From: Bacteroidales bacterium
Lineage (GTDB): Bacteria; Bacteroidota; Bacteroidia; Bacteroidales; F082
DNA length: 46,664 nt
Assembly: GCA_017538795.1 (NCBI GenBank)
Contig: JAFYIE010000085.1
Span: 1-46,664 of the forward strand
Reading direction: 5' to 3'
Shown here: piece by piece, positions 17,423-26,733 of the stretch
Layout of the letters: the number at the start of each line of letters is the position of its first letter
Position numbering within the stretch: the first letter of the stretch is position 1
The notes under the pieces: model-generated
What the model was told of the DNA's origin: nothing
The model's input: only the letters and a program-made list of their open reading frames with translations
Databases searched by the model: none
Made by a program: the position numbers and the translations under genes

Positions 17423-17502
17423 CGTTTGATTGTTAATACGTTTGAATGTTAATACATTTAATTGTTAATACGGTTGGCCGTTAATACGCTTGAACGTTAA
17501 TA
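17423..17502 (-). repeat. Five tandem 16-bp repeats between traB and traC
   Basis: Five 16-bp units start at 17423, 17439, 17455, 17471 and 17487. On the + strand each ends in GTTAATA and begins CGTTTGA, CGTTTGA, CATTTAA, CGGTTGG or CGCTTGA. The last overlaps the traB stop codon. They fill the entire gap between the two DUF3408 genes. A related copy lies at 16177-16193. They may be binding sites for the ParA/DUF3408 proteins, or a translational or transcriptional attenuation element. Confidence 0.8.
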
Positions 17503-17961
17503 CACATCATGATAGTTCTTATTGTACAGTTTCCTGATCGGTTCCTCGAACTCCTCGAAGTGGTGGGCGAAGATGTTATCAACGTAGGTCGAGATGTTCA
17601 ACTGATTATTGCCTATCACACTGATTATTCTCTGGATCCGCTCATGATACTCAGGCCGCATATACACCATCTTCCCCTGTCTTGCCAGCGTTTTCATCAT
17701 TGGCGTATTGATGAAGTGGCTCAAAAAGAACTCCTCTGGGGAACATTCATCATCAGGGATGTTGTCAGGACTGTCATCTTTCCGCACTTTTGATTTTGGC
17801 GGTTTCGACTTCTTATGTCTCTGTACATTCTCCTGATTCCGCAAGGCATCCGCAGCCTCTTTTTCTTTCTGCCGGGACAGATCTGGCGGAGCATCAGGAC
17901 GGATGCCTTCGATGATGTCATGAAAGTCAACCTCTTGAACGGTATTCTTGTCCATTGCCAT
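17497..17961 (-). CDS. traB: DUF3408 protein TraB
   Basis: This 154-aa soluble protein has a polar, basic N-terminus (residues 20-60, with RHKKSKPPKSKVRK) and a C-terminal DUF3408 domain including MVYMRPEYHERIQRIISVIG and NISTYVDNIFAHHF. It overlaps the traA stop by 1 base (TAATG junction), so it is translationally coupled to the ParA-like ATPase. That pairing resembles a ParA plus ribbon-helix-helix partner partition pair. The DNA-binding role is inferred. Confidence 0.75.
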   Translation of the reverse strand: MAMDKNTVQEVDFHDIIEGIRPDAPPDLSRQKEKEAADALRNQENVQRHKKSKPPKSKVRKDDSPDNIPDDECSPEEFFLSHFINTPMMKTLARQGKMVYMRPEYHERIQRIISVIGNNQLNISTYVDNIFAHHFEEFEEPIRKLYNKNYHDVY

Positions 17962-18731
17962 TAACCGTTAATGATTCCCAACACCTCTTCTGCTAGTTCC
18001 CTGACGTTGCTCCCTCTGATAAGCGTCTTATCCGGCGGGAACAGCGTCGAACGGAATAGCGGACGGTTTTCCTCCTTCTCACCCTCCCTGCGGAATCGCT
18101 TGCTGTCAGGGACAAATGTCTTCAGGGCAGAAAGGCCAAGTTCCGCCATTACTTTGTCGTAGATGTCATAGAGTCCCGTCTTCTCACGGCCGTCCACCAT
18201 GTTCCATACGAAGTACAGGCCCTTGATGTTGGTCCTGCCTGTGGTAATCATGTGGTCGTTGATGGCCTTCGCAAATGCGAGGGAACTCTGCATGACTACA
18301 CGGTCCGCAATTGCCGGACAGAAGATGTAGTCCATCGAGGCAACCGTTTTCAGCACTCCCTCGTTGTCCATTGTGCCAGGCAGGTCAAAGAAGATAATCT
18401 CAGGGGCATTCTCCATCTCCTGAAGTTTTCTGGCAGCATCAATGGCATCCCCGGGACGGCTCATAATCACAGGGTAGGCTTTCTTTTTGATGCGCTTGAA
18501 CTGGTCGAAAGCCTGTTTGCGAAACTGCTCATTCTCTTCAATGGTCTTGAAGTCGCGTCTGCGCATCTCATCGATGCTGTACTGCGGGAAGTCACAGTCA
18601 ATGACCCCAACATTGATTCCCTTCACATAGTGCAGATAGCTTGCCATCAGCACCGTCAGCGTTGTCTTGCCAGCCCCTCCCTTCTGTGTGGAGAAGGCGA
18701 CGAATGTTGTCTTGTTCATCTTTTCAGTCAT
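17961..18731 (-). CDS. traA: ParA-family ATPase TraA
   Basis: This 256-aa protein is a ParA/MinD ATPase. It has a deviant Walker A (STQKGGAGKTTLTV) at about residues 15-28, the switch motif GVIDCDFPQ near residue 50, and Walker B IIFFDLPGT near residue 128. It is the first gene of the transfer operon and probably works with the DUF3408 proteins, either in partition of the excised element or in its control. The ATG at 18731 is preferred over the TTG at 18752. Confidence 0.85.
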   Translation of the reverse strand: MTEKMNKTTFVAFSTQKGGAGKTTLTVLMASYLHYVKGINVGVIDCDFPQYSIDEMRRRDFKTIEENEQFRKQAFDQFKRIKKKAYPVIMSRPGDAIDAARKLQEMENAPEIIFFDLPGTMDNEGVLKTVASMDYIFCPAIADRVVMQSSLAFAKAINDHMITTGRTNIKGLYFVWNMVDGREKTGLYDIYDKVMAELGLSALKTFVPDSKRFRREGEKEENRPLFRSTLFPPDKTLIRGSNVRELAEEVLGIING

Positions 18732-18827
18732 TTGTTTATTTAATCGGTTCAACTTGTGTTCATCATCACATACGACTCTTTATATATTGCCAGTCGTGAA
18801 TATGTGTCATCAGGCACTTTACTGTCT

Positions 18828-18859
18828 GTTCAAACGTTCAAATGTTCAAACGTTCAAAT
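18828..18859. repeat. Four tandem 8-bp repeats upstream of traA
   Basis: GTTCAAAC, GTTCAAAT, GTTCAAAC and GTTCAAAT run without gaps, followed by a degenerate GTTTAGTC and, later, ACAAACATTCATTTG. They lie about 100 bases upstream of the ParA-like gene, inside the 608-base gap between traA and mobA. They look like iterons or a parS/operator site for TraA and TraB. Confidence 0.75.
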
Positions 18860-19158
18860 GTTTAGTCATACAAACATTCATTTGTTAGGGCAGTTTTACA
18901 TCTGACCAGTTGGTTCAGAAGCCTTTTGACGGTGCAAAGGAACGGCTAATTTTCCAACCAACCAAATAAACAAGGCAAGTGTCCCCAGAAGTCCCATCGA
19001 AACAGGGACATTGAGGACACCACCCAACTTTTTTCTTACCACCGTTTTAAAAAGGTGTGAAAAAGACTCATCGGAAATGCAGACCTTTGCAGCCGCAAAT
19101 GCCAATCAGTGGGTGACGGATATATCGGTTACGACCGATGTTGGTCTATTGAAGCGAC

Positions 19159-19293
19159 TAATCCGTCCGCAAGGCGGATTACTTATGCTCGCAGGAGCAT
19201 AGCAAGATGTCTTTTGAGTTACTCAAAAGGTTTCGGGTTACCCGCGAAACAGCATCTTGCCCTTGCAGGGGGCTGGGGTCTGACTCCGAAGTC
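19159..19293. other. Probable oriT region, dense inverted repeats
   Basis: The segment just upstream of mobA contains consecutive hairpins. TAATCCG/CGGATTA arms lie at 19159-19181. ATGCTC-GCAG-GAGCAT is at 19185-19200. CTTTTGAGTtACTCAAAAG is at 19211-19229, enclosed with a third hairpin by GCAAGATG (19202-19209) and CATCTTGC (19253-19260). GACTCCGAAGTC is at 19282-19293. Together with its place between traA and mobA, this is what an origin of transfer for the MobB relaxase should look like. The nick site is not identified. Confidence 0.65.
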
Positions 19294-19339
19294 GTCATCC
19301 CCTGATTTGGAGAAGCGATAGTAACGTATCATAGATAAT

Positions 19340-19762
19340 ATGGAAGAAAACAAAAAGAGAAAGACGGGTCGATACCCGAAGAACAACAAGCGGACGCACT
19401 GCGTTATGGTACGCTTCGATGATGTGGAATGGGCCAAATTCCTCACTCTCTACGAGCAGTCAGGGGTCTATGCCAAGGCCGTTTTCGTCAAGTCGCGCGT
19501 CTTTGGCGAGACGTTCAAGGTCGTGAAAGTAGATAAGACAATGGTGGACTTCTACGAAAAGCTGTCATCATTCCACGCTCAGTTTCGTGGTGTGGCGGTC
19601 AACTACAATCAGGTGGTGAAGGAACTGCGCAGCCACTTTTCCGAGAAAAAGGCAATGGCCTTGCTCTATCGTCTGGAGTCAATGACACGCCAGATGATGG
19701 AACAGGGACAGCAGATTGTGGCATTGGCAAAGGAGGCAAGGGAGAGATGGTTGCAAAGATAA
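19340..19762 (+). CDS. mobA: Mobilisation accessory protein MobA
   Basis: This 140-aa basic protein has an N-terminal lysine- and arginine-rich stretch and a ribbon-helix-helix-like core, with HCVMVRFDDVEWAKFLTLYE near residues 20-40. The remaining part is helical (MVDFYEKLSSFHAQFRGVAV and after). This is the pattern of relaxosome accessory proteins in Bacteroidetes. Its stop overlaps the mobB start by 16 bases. It probably binds oriT next door and recruits the relaxase. It is named by position. Confidence 0.8.
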   Translation: MEENKKRKTGRYPKNNKRTHCVMVRFDDVEWAKFLTLYEQSGVYAKAVFVKSRVFGETFKVVKVDKTMVDFYEKLSSFHAQFRGVAVNYNQVVKELRSHFSEKKAMALLYRLESMTRQMMEQGQQIVALAKEARERWLQR

Positions 19763-21048
19763 CGATCGGAAGTTCCCTTTTCGGTGCCATCAAGTATAAC
19801 TCCGACAAGGTGAACATAGGAAAAGGCCAGTTACTGGACACTAACAAGGTGTTCAACAACGGTGACGGTAAGGTCAATGTTGCACAGGTGTTGGCAGACT
19901 TCGAGAAGCGGATGCCAAGACAGATGCGGACGGAGAAGCCTGTCATCCATATCTCACTCAATCCCCATCCTGACGATAAGTTGACAGACGGGGAACTGAC
20001 GCAAATGGCGCATGAGTATATGCAGCGTATGGGATATGGCGACCAGCCTTATATCATTGTCAAGCATGAGGATATTGACCGCCACCATCTGCATATCGTT
20101 TCCGTCCGTGTGGACGAGCAGGGCAAGCGCATTAACAGCGACTTCACCAAACGGCGAAGCCTTGCCATTCTAAGGGACTTTGAACAGAGATACGGACTGC
20201 ATCATGGCAACAAGCGGGAAGAGGGGAAAAAGACAAACTGCATCCCGCCTGTTGATCCATCCGAGGGTGACGTAAAAGAACAGGTGGGCAATACGGTCAA
20301 GGCCGTGTTCCACGACTATCAGTTTCAGACCATTGGCGAACTTCGCGCACTATTGTCGCTCTATAACCTGACTGTCGAAGAAGTTAGAGGCAATGTCAGA
20401 GGTGAGGACTATAACGGTCTTGTCTATTCTGTCATTGATGCCAATGGTAATAAGGTTGGCAATCCATTCAAGTCATCCCTGTTTGGCAAGTCCGTTGGCT
20501 ATGAGGCATTGCAGAAAAAGGCTGCATTCTCAAAGAAGAATATCAAGGATAGGAATCTGACAGAGCCGACCAAGAAAGCCTTGGAGTATGCACTTAAACG
20601 GACTTACGACAAGGACGAATTTGTCAGGATGCTCAAAGAAAAAGGCATTGATTGTGTCTTTCGTTATACCGACGAGGGTAGAATTTACGGTGCAACATTC
20701 ATCGACCACCGTACCCATTGCGTTCTCAACGGTTCCCGTATGGGCAAGGCTTTCTCTGCCAATGCACTCGAACAGCACTTCAATACGCCGCCAGAGGAAC
20801 AGATTCCTTTCAAGGAAAAGGAAGAACAGGAGGAACAGCCGAATACTGGCAGCACATCGGCAGAAGGACTTCAACAAACCACTTCTCACGATGAGCAGGA
20901 ACATTACGAAAGCAAAGGCGTTTTCGCATCATTCCTTGATGCACTTGACTTCCTCAATACTGACAATCCTGTCACTGATGCAGAGGAAGAGGCATTCCGT
21001 CGCAGGTTACAGCGCAAGAAGAAAAAGCGTCGTGGCCCAAGACTTTAA
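19747..21048 (+). CDS. mobB: Relaxase MobB (MobP family)
   Basis: This 433-aa relaxase carries the metal-binding motif HEDIDRHHLHIV at about residues 110-121 (HxDxxHxH pattern). It also has an upstream HISLNPHP motif near residue 75, typical of MOBP relaxases. A catalytic tyrosine is expected in the first 40 residues, and Tyr17 in AIKYNSDK is a candidate. The C-terminal third is polar and probably interacts with the coupling protein. It nicks oriT and pilots the strand. The ATG at 19747 lies inside the mobA end. Confidence 0.9.
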   Translation: MVAKITIGSSLFGAIKYNSDKVNIGKGQLLDTNKVFNNGDGKVNVAQVLADFEKRMPRQMRTEKPVIHISLNPHPDDKLTDGELTQMAHEYMQRMGYGDQPYIIVKHEDIDRHHLHIVSVRVDEQGKRINSDFTKRRSLAILRDFEQRYGLHHGNKREEGKKTNCIPPVDPSEGDVKEQVGNTVKAVFHDYQFQTIGELRALLSLYNLTVEEVRGNVRGEDYNGLVYSVIDANGNKVGNPFKSSLFGKSVGYEALQKKAAFSKKNIKDRNLTEPTKKALEYALKRTYDKDEFVRMLKEKGIDCVFRYTDEGRIYGATFIDHRTHCVLNGSRMGKAFSANALEQHFNTPPEEQIPFKEKEEQEEQPNTGSTSAEGLQQTTSHDEQEHYESKGVFASFLDALDFLNTDNPVTDAEEEAFRRRLQRKKKKRRGPRL

Positions 21049-21088
21049 CCAATCAACAATAGTATCAACAATTTAATTCAAATGTATT

Positions 21089-23089
21089 ATGCAACAAGAA
21101 GATGATTTGAGGGCATTGGCGAAAGTCATGGATTTTCTCCGTGCCGTGAGTATTATTCTCGTAGTAATGAACGTCTATTGGTACTGCTATGCCAGTATCG
21201 TGGAATGGCACCTGAATATCGGTGTGGTTGACCGCATTATGATGAATTTCAACCGTACCGCAGGACTGTTTCATTCCACGCTCTATACCAAACTGTTCTC
21301 CGTTCTTCTCCTTGCCCTGTCGTGCATGGGTACAAAAGGCGTGAAGGAGGAAAAGATTACTTGGAAGCACATTGGCATAGCACTGGCTATAGGTTTCATC
21401 CTGTTTTTCCTCAACTGGTGGATTCTCAATTTGCCATTACCCTTTGAGTTCTGCACAGTCCTGTATGTCCTGACGCTGACCCTCGGCTATATCGGTCTGC
21501 TGATGGGTGGTCTGTGGATGAGCCGTCTGCTTCAGAACAACCTCATGGATGATGTTTTTAACAACGAGAACGAATCATTTATGCAGGAAACCCATCTGAT
21601 GGAGAACGAGTATTCCGTCAATCTGCCGACACGTTTCTACTACAAAAAGAAGTGGCACAAGGGCTGGATTAACGTGGTCAATCCCTTCCGTGCCACTATT
21701 GTACTTGGTACTCCTGGTAGTGGTAAGTCATACGCCGTAGTAAACAACTTCATCAAACAGTCCATTGAAAAAGGTTTCTCGATGTACATCTACGATTATA
21801 AGTTCAGTGACCTCAGTACCATTGCCTATAACCACATGCTGACACACAAAAGCGGTTACAAGGTACTTCCCAAGTTCTACGTCATCAACTTCGACGATCC
21901 TCGACGCAGCCACCGATGCAATCCCATTCATCCAGACTTTATGACAGACATTTCCGATGCCTACGAATCTGCCTATACCATCATGCTTAACCTAAACCGC
22001 ACATGGGTACAAAAGCAAGGTGACTTCTTCGTAGAATCACCTATCATTCTGTTTGCCGCCATCATTTGGTTTCTCAAACTATATCAAGGAGGCAAATACT
22101 GCACTTTCCCTCATGCCGTAGAGTTTCTGAACCAAAAATACGAGGACATTTTTCCGATACTCTCATCATATCCAGAACTTGAAAACTACATGTCACCCTT
22201 TATTGATGCATGGCAAGGTGGTGCTGCTGATCAGCTTCAGGGTCAGATAGCAAGTGCCAAAATTCCGCTGTCCCGTATGATTTCCCCACAACTATATTGG
22301 GTCATGTCCGCTAGTGAGTTCACGCTCGACATCAATAACCCAAATGAGCCAAAGATTCTTTGTGTCGGTAACAATCCAGACCGTCAGAACATTTATGGTG
22401 CAGCCCTCGGTCTGTATAACAGCCGTATTGTAAAACTCATCAACAAGAAAGGAATGCTCAAATCGTCCGTTATCATTGATGAGTTGCCAACCATTTACTT
22501 CAAAGGACTGGATAACCTGATTGCCACAGCCCGAAGCAACAAGGTTGCTGTCTGTCTCGGTTTCCAGGATTTCAGCCAGTTGGTGCGTGACTATGGTGAT
22601 AAGGAAGCAAAAGTAGTACAGAATACTGTGGGCAATGTCTTTTCTGGGCAAGTGGTAGGTGAGACTGCCAAGACATTGAGCGAGCGTTTCGGTAAGGTAC
22701 TTCAAAAGCGACAGTCCATGTCCATCAATCGCCAAGATGTATCTACCTCCATCAATACACAGATGGACAGTTTGATTCCACCCAGCAAAATCTCCACGTT
22801 GACACAGGGCATGTTTGTCGGTGCTGTCTCTGACAACTTCGACGAGCGTATCGAACAGAAAATCTTCCATGCTGAAATTGTAGTGGATAATGCCAAGGTA
22901 GCCAAAGAAACCAAAGCATACAGGCCTATCCCTATTATTACTGACTTCATAGATGAGAACGGAAATGATAATATGGAACAGATGGTCAAAGAAAACTATA
23001 TCCAGATAAAAATGGATGTTAAAGATATTGTGGTTAATGAATTAAAACGTATCGCTGAGGACTCTGATTTAGCACATATAAAGAAATAA
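21089..23089 (+). CDS. mobC: Coupling protein MobC (VirD4/TraG-like)
   Basis: This 666-aa protein is a type IV coupling ATPase. It has four hydrophobic segments in the first 150 residues, Walker A (GTPGSGKSYAVVNNF) at about residue 206, and a Walker B region (VIIDELPTIYF) near residue 465. It ends with a VirD4-like motif LIATARSNKVAVCLGFQDFS. It docks the relaxase-DNA complex onto the Tra channel. The gene is 40 bases after mobB and is the last of the conjugation module. A hairpin follows it immediately. Confidence 0.9.
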   Translation: MQQEDDLRALAKVMDFLRAVSIILVVMNVYWYCYASIVEWHLNIGVVDRIMMNFNRTAGLFHSTLYTKLFSVLLLALSCMGTKGVKEEKITWKHIGIALAIGFILFFLNWWILNLPLPFEFCTVLYVLTLTLGYIGLLMGGLWMSRLLQNNLMDDVFNNENESFMQETHLMENEYSVNLPTRFYYKKKWHKGWINVVNPFRATIVLGTPGSGKSYAVVNNFIKQSIEKGFSMYIYDYKFSDLSTIAYNHMLTHKSGYKVLPKFYVINFDDPRRSHRCNPIHPDFMTDISDAYESAYTIMLNLNRTWVQKQGDFFVESPIILFAAIIWFLKLYQGGKYCTFPHAVEFLNQKYEDIFPILSSYPELENYMSPFIDAWQGGAADQLQGQIASAKIPLSRMISPQLYWVMSASEFTLDINNPNEPKILCVGNNPDRQNIYGAALGLYNSRIVKLINKKGMLKSSVIIDELPTIYFKGLDNLIATARSNKVAVCLGFQDFSQLVRDYGDKEAKVVQNTVGNVFSGQVVGETAKTLSERFGKVLQKRQSMSINRQDVSTSINTQMDSLIPPSKISTLTQGMFVGAVSDNFDERIEQKIFHAEIVVDNAKVAKETKAYRPIPIITDFIDENGNDNMEQMVKENYIQIKMDVKDIVVNELKRIAEDSDLAHIKK

Positions 23090-23092
23090 TTT

Positions 23093-23127
23093 ATAGGGGG
23101 TGTGCTTCAAAATGGCACATCCCCTAT
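23093..23127 (+). terminator. Hairpin after mobC, probable terminator
   Basis: The arms at 23093-23105 (ATAGGGGGTGTGC) and 23115-23127 (GCACATCCCCTAT) pair with one G-T mismatch. The hairpin starts 3 bases after the mobC stop. There is no strong T-tract, so termination is probable but not certain. It separates the conjugation module from the AT-rich region. Confidence 0.6.
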
Positions 23128-23281
23128 GAAACTTTATGCGGACGAAACCTTAGGAGTTATGTAATTCTTGTAAAGATAAAACTATATATTTTATTCAACT
23201 TTCGCAAGTCCCTGACCCCTTGTCTCCTTAAACATGCGAAATTTGTATATATTTTATAGTAAACTACTGTATGCCTGTCCC

Positions 23282-25447
23282 TTAATTACACAAAGTCCCT
23301 TTTGTTTGTTCGTTCCACAACATTGAATAAACCCCTTTTTTGACGAGTAGTTCGTTATGTGTACCTGATTCTACAACCTTTCCATGATCAATGGTTATTA
23401 TAGTATCAGCATCCATCACTGTACTCAATCTGTGGGCAATTATAACAATTGTTTTACCTTCAGATGCTAATTGCTTTGTTACTTGCTTAACATATTTCTC
23501 CGCAAGACTATCAAGCGAAGAAGTTGCTTCATCGAAAAGTATAATCTCTGGATTACAATAAACAGCCCGTGCTATTGCTAATCTTTGCCGTTCTCCGCCC
23601 GACAGCGATGTGCCATGTTCGCCGATACGTGTATTAAGCCCCTGTGGTAGTTCATCTATGAAATTGTCCAATCCAAGATTCTTAATCACATCTACGATGC
23701 GTTTCATGTCTGGGTTACTTTCTCCGAGAGCGATATTCTCGGTTACGGTGCCTGCAAACAGTTCTACCTGCTGCGGAACGATACTGACTTTCTCACGTAA
23801 AGACCTTTTGTTGATCGTAGATATGTCATAGTCACCAATCTTTATCTTACCCTTTTGTATCGGATAGATGTTTTGCAAAAGTGAAATGAGTGTGGTTTTA
23901 CCAGATCCGCTTTCACCAACGATGCCTGTCGTCTTGCCCCTCTGTATCGTTAAATTAAGATTTTCAAACACGAATTTGCGAGAACCATAACGAAATGTAA
24001 CATCGTCGAAATGAATGTCGCCTAGCATATCATTGGTGAGAGAAATCTTATTGGTGTCGATTTCTTCACGTTCTAAATCCATAATCTGGAATAAGCGGTC
24101 TGAGGCTATCATAGCCTCCTGTATGGTAGAATTAGATGAAATAATGGTAGATATAGGCGATGTTACATAACCGACAAGGCTATAGAACATCATTAATGTT
24201 CCTGGTGTGATACTTTGGTCTATAACCTGCGAACTGCCTATCCATAGTATTGCAATAACTACAGCCTGTTCCACCAGCTCTATGCCATTACTTACATACA
24301 ATCCTCCTTTAGTGGCTGTGAATATACTTCGAAGCATTCCCACGAAATGACGCTCAGTCTTTACGTTCATAAAATACTCTATACCGAAGCGCTTTACCGT
24401 AGCTATAGACTCCAGCGATTCTACGAGCTGAGCTTGCAAGTCTGCACCGCGTTCCATTATCTTTCTTTGGTATTTGCGATTAAGGCGATTGAATGTAAAA
24501 AACAGCAATCCATAAAATGGAACCGCTGCTATCAGTATTAGCGTGAGCTTCCATGAGTAGATTAGCATCAATGCCACTGTAAAAAGCAATATCATGATGT
24601 TCACAGTGAAATCCACCACGACATTGTTAATAAAGTTCCTTATCTTCACTGCATCACCAAGACGTGACATTATTTCACCGACACGCATGGTGTCAAAAAA
24701 AAGTTGGGGCAGAGTAAGCAAATGTTTATAATAGCCAAGTATGAGTGTCACGTCAATACACTGCCCCGTCTTTACCGTAATTAGGTTTTTCATCAGGCCG
24801 ATAAATACTTTTAATAACAGAATGGCAATCATGACAATGCTCATCATATTCAATAGGTTTACATTGCCGTCAACAAGCACGTAATCCGTTATTTTGCTGA
24901 CATAGATTGAAGTTGAAAGGCCAAGAATGCTCACTATTATAGCACCGAATAATGATTGAATTAGTGCTCCACGATGAGGACGGAATAGTAGCCAGAAACG
25001 TTTTATATTGCTTGTAGTCTTGTCGCCAGTTTCAAATGTATCATTTGGTTCTGCAAAGACAAGTATACCAGTCCAAATTTTCTTGAAATCATCATGCTTC
25101 ATCTCATGCATTCTTCCGTCACCAGGATCCATGTATTCAAGTGAAGTGTTACTAACCTTGTATATAACCACGAAATGATGCAGCCCATCCTTGACGACAA
25201 CATGAGCAATTGTTGGTTTAGGAACAATCTTAAGAGCAGCAAATTCCGCCTTCACTCCTTTTGCACTAAACCCTAACTTCCGGAGTGCATCAATCATACC
25301 AAGAATATTGGTACCTTTCTTATCAGTATAGGCATATTGCCGTATCTTAGCTATCGGGTATTTTAATCCATAGAATGCGCAGACCGAAGCTATACATGCT
25401 GCCCCACAGTCAGTGATGTCGTGTTGTTTTATACGTATTGCACTCAT
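23282..25447 (-). CDS. C39-peptidase ABC exporter (bacteriocin-type)
   Basis: This 721-aa protein is a peptidase-containing ABC transporter. Domains in order are a C39 peptidase (residues 1-140) with catalytic Cys13 in DITDCGAACIA, His in GLHHFVVIYK near residue 92 and Asp in YMDPGDG, then a transmembrane domain (about 160-460), then the ATPase. The ATPase has Walker A GESGSGKTTL, signature LSGGERQRLAIARA and Walker B IILFDEATSSLD. It should cut a peptide after a Gly-Gly leader and export it. A matching 60-aa precursor lies 2.4 kb upstream. It overlaps the HlyD-type gene by 1 base. All catalytic residues are present. Confidence 0.93.
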   Translation of the reverse strand: MSAIRIKQHDITDCGAACIASVCAFYGLKYPIAKIRQYAYTDKKGTNILGMIDALRKLGFSAKGVKAEFAALKIVPKPTIAHVVVKDGLHHFVVIYKVSNTSLEYMDPGDGRMHEMKHDDFKKIWTGILVFAEPNDTFETGDKTTSNIKRFWLLFRPHRGALIQSLFGAIIVSILGLSTSIYVSKITDYVLVDGNVNLLNMMSIVMIAILLLKVFIGLMKNLITVKTGQCIDVTLILGYYKHLLTLPQLFFDTMRVGEIMSRLGDAVKIRNFINNVVVDFTVNIMILLFTVALMLIYSWKLTLILIAAVPFYGLLFFTFNRLNRKYQRKIMERGADLQAQLVESLESIATVKRFGIEYFMNVKTERHFVGMLRSIFTATKGGLYVSNGIELVEQAVVIAILWIGSSQVIDQSITPGTLMMFYSLVGYVTSPISTIISSNSTIQEAMIASDRLFQIMDLEREEIDTNKISLTNDMLGDIHFDDVTFRYGSRKFVFENLNLTIQRGKTTGIVGESGSGKTTLISLLQNIYPIQKGKIKIGDYDISTINKRSLREKVSIVPQQVELFAGTVTENIALGESNPDMKRIVDVIKNLGLDNFIDELPQGLNTRIGEHGTSLSGGERQRLAIARAVYCNPEIILFDEATSSLDSLAEKYVKQVTKQLASEGKTIVIIAHRLSTVMDADTIITIDHGKVVESGTHNELLVKKGVYSMLWNEQTKGTLCN

Positions 25448-26607
25448 TATATATTGTATTGTGTGGGGCTAACCCATTCGTCAATATTTTTATATATTAA
25501 AGTAAACAAAGACTGACGTGTTACCATAAAATGTGCTGTAGCACTCATTCCTTTCTTAATTTGGGCTCGCTTGTCAGTATGTTTCAACAAAAGATAGTCT
25601 CTGTCCATAGTGCATTTCACCTTATAATAGTATGTGTCGTTTATTGCAACTAAGTCTGATGCTATATCCGTGACGTGTCCCGTCATTATACCCCATTCGT
25701 TGTAATTCAGTGCATCTATCTGTACTTTTACTTCCATATCTTTTTTAATGAAAGCGATGTCTCTAGGGCTGACATGACACTCAAGACAAAGTTTCCCGTT
25801 TGGGCTGACAATGGCGATTTGCTGACCTGCGGCGAGAAATCCTCCCTTGTATATTCCGTTGAATTGTTCCAACGTACCATCAATGGGACTCTTTACAACA
25901 TACAATTGTTTGTCTGCCAAGAGACTGCTGTCCGTTGCTAAGGTTTCTTTCAATTGCATGCGATAGTCATAGAGATAGTTCGCCCATGAACTCTCCTGAT
26001 TTTCTTTCAAGACATTCAATTCATTTAGTTTTCCTTGATACCTATAGTAAACCTCGTTATATTCACTTTCACTAATAAGACCCTTGTCAAATAGTAGTTT
26101 GTATTTTCTCCATTCAATTTCATATTGCTCGCGGTCGGTGTCTATTTTGCGGACTTGTGATCGATAATGCGTGTAAATCTCTTTTATATCCACGGAGTGG
26201 AAACAAGTTGGTACATTACCCTTTGATAGTGTCTCTAGGTCATGTATCTTATCAGACAATTCCCTCAACTTATCAGAATAGAATCTGTGCTGACTGTCAT
26301 CCTTCTGTGTTCGTTGGGTTAGGATAACATCTCCTTTATGTAAAATTGCACCTTCTGTGACGTAGACGGAATCTACATATTCTGACATGGCTGTCATTAT
26401 CGGGGTTTTCTCATAAACAGGTCTTACCATAGACGAGGCACTGACGGTTATATCGATGTAAATAAATGGCAAAGAGGCAATAGCTAAGAAAAACACAAAA
26501 ACTACCACTTTGTAAATAATTTTTGTCTTTATGCGGTGTTCATAAAGATAAAAATCTGCAGAATTCGAAGTAAGGTGATTTTCTAATAATGAGTCCATCT
26601 CTAACAT
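25447..26607 (-). CDS. HlyD-family periplasmic adaptor
   Basis: This 386-aa protein is a membrane-fusion adaptor. It has one N-terminal membrane helix (IIYKVVVFVFFLAIASLPFI), two split biotinyl-lipoyl halves (AILHKGDVILTQR and VVKSPIDGTLEQF), and between them an alpha-helical hairpin rich in K, E and R. It links the ABC exporter to an outer-membrane channel. No TolC gene is found in this window, so the host chromosome must supply one. It is translationally coupled to the exporter. A TACTTTTG -7-like box at 26625-26632 fits a promoter. The start at 26607 is the most upstream ATG, and 26598 is also possible. Confidence 0.9.
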   Translation of the reverse strand: MLEMDSLLENHLTSNSADFYLYEHRIKTKIIYKVVVFVFFLAIASLPFIYIDITVSASSMVRPVYEKTPIMTAMSEYVDSVYVTEGAILHKGDVILTQRTQKDDSQHRFYSDKLRELSDKIHDLETLSKGNVPTCFHSVDIKEIYTHYRSQVRKIDTDREQYEIEWRKYKLLFDKGLISESEYNEVYYRYQGKLNELNVLKENQESSWANYLYDYRMQLKETLATDSSLLADKQLYVVKSPIDGTLEQFNGIYKGGFLAAGQQIAIVSPNGKLCLECHVSPRDIAFIKKDMEVKVQIDALNYNEWGIMTGHVTDIASDLVAINDTYYYKVKCTMDRDYLLLKHTDKRAQIKKGMSATAHFMVTRQSLFTLIYKNIDEWVSPTQYNI

Positions 26608-26624
26608 TTATTGAAATTAAAACG

Positions 26625-26667
26625 CAAAAGTATCTCACTGTCAGGTTGGTCAGGATTATATTTGTCG
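26625..26667 (-). promoter_or_regulatory. Promoter of the adaptor-exporter operon with conserved element (copy 1)
   Basis: On the minus strand TACTTTTG (26625-26632) matches the -7 box, but no TTTG lies at -33. Instead a conserved element occupies 26641-26667 (on the + strand it reads TCAGGTTGGTCAGG then ATTATATTTGTCG). Related copies lie at 28084-28112 and 28311-28337. This suggests activator-dependent expression. The activator is unknown; the nearby TPR/LuxR-type protein is a candidate. Confidence 0.5.
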
Positions 26668-26733
26668 TTTCATGTATCAATTCGATATTATTCTTCCAAT
26701 TGGTAACATATTTCTTCCCCTTGAAGTTGTTCG

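Noticed and set aside
17423-17502. CRISPR array
   Set aside because: The repeats are contiguous 16-bp units without spacers and no cas genes are present.
18896-19105. 69-aa open frame on the - strand upstream of mobA
   Set aside because: It lies in the non-coding, repeat-rich gap around oriT, has no recognised domain and no convincing promoter, and its sequence is probably selected for structure rather than protein.
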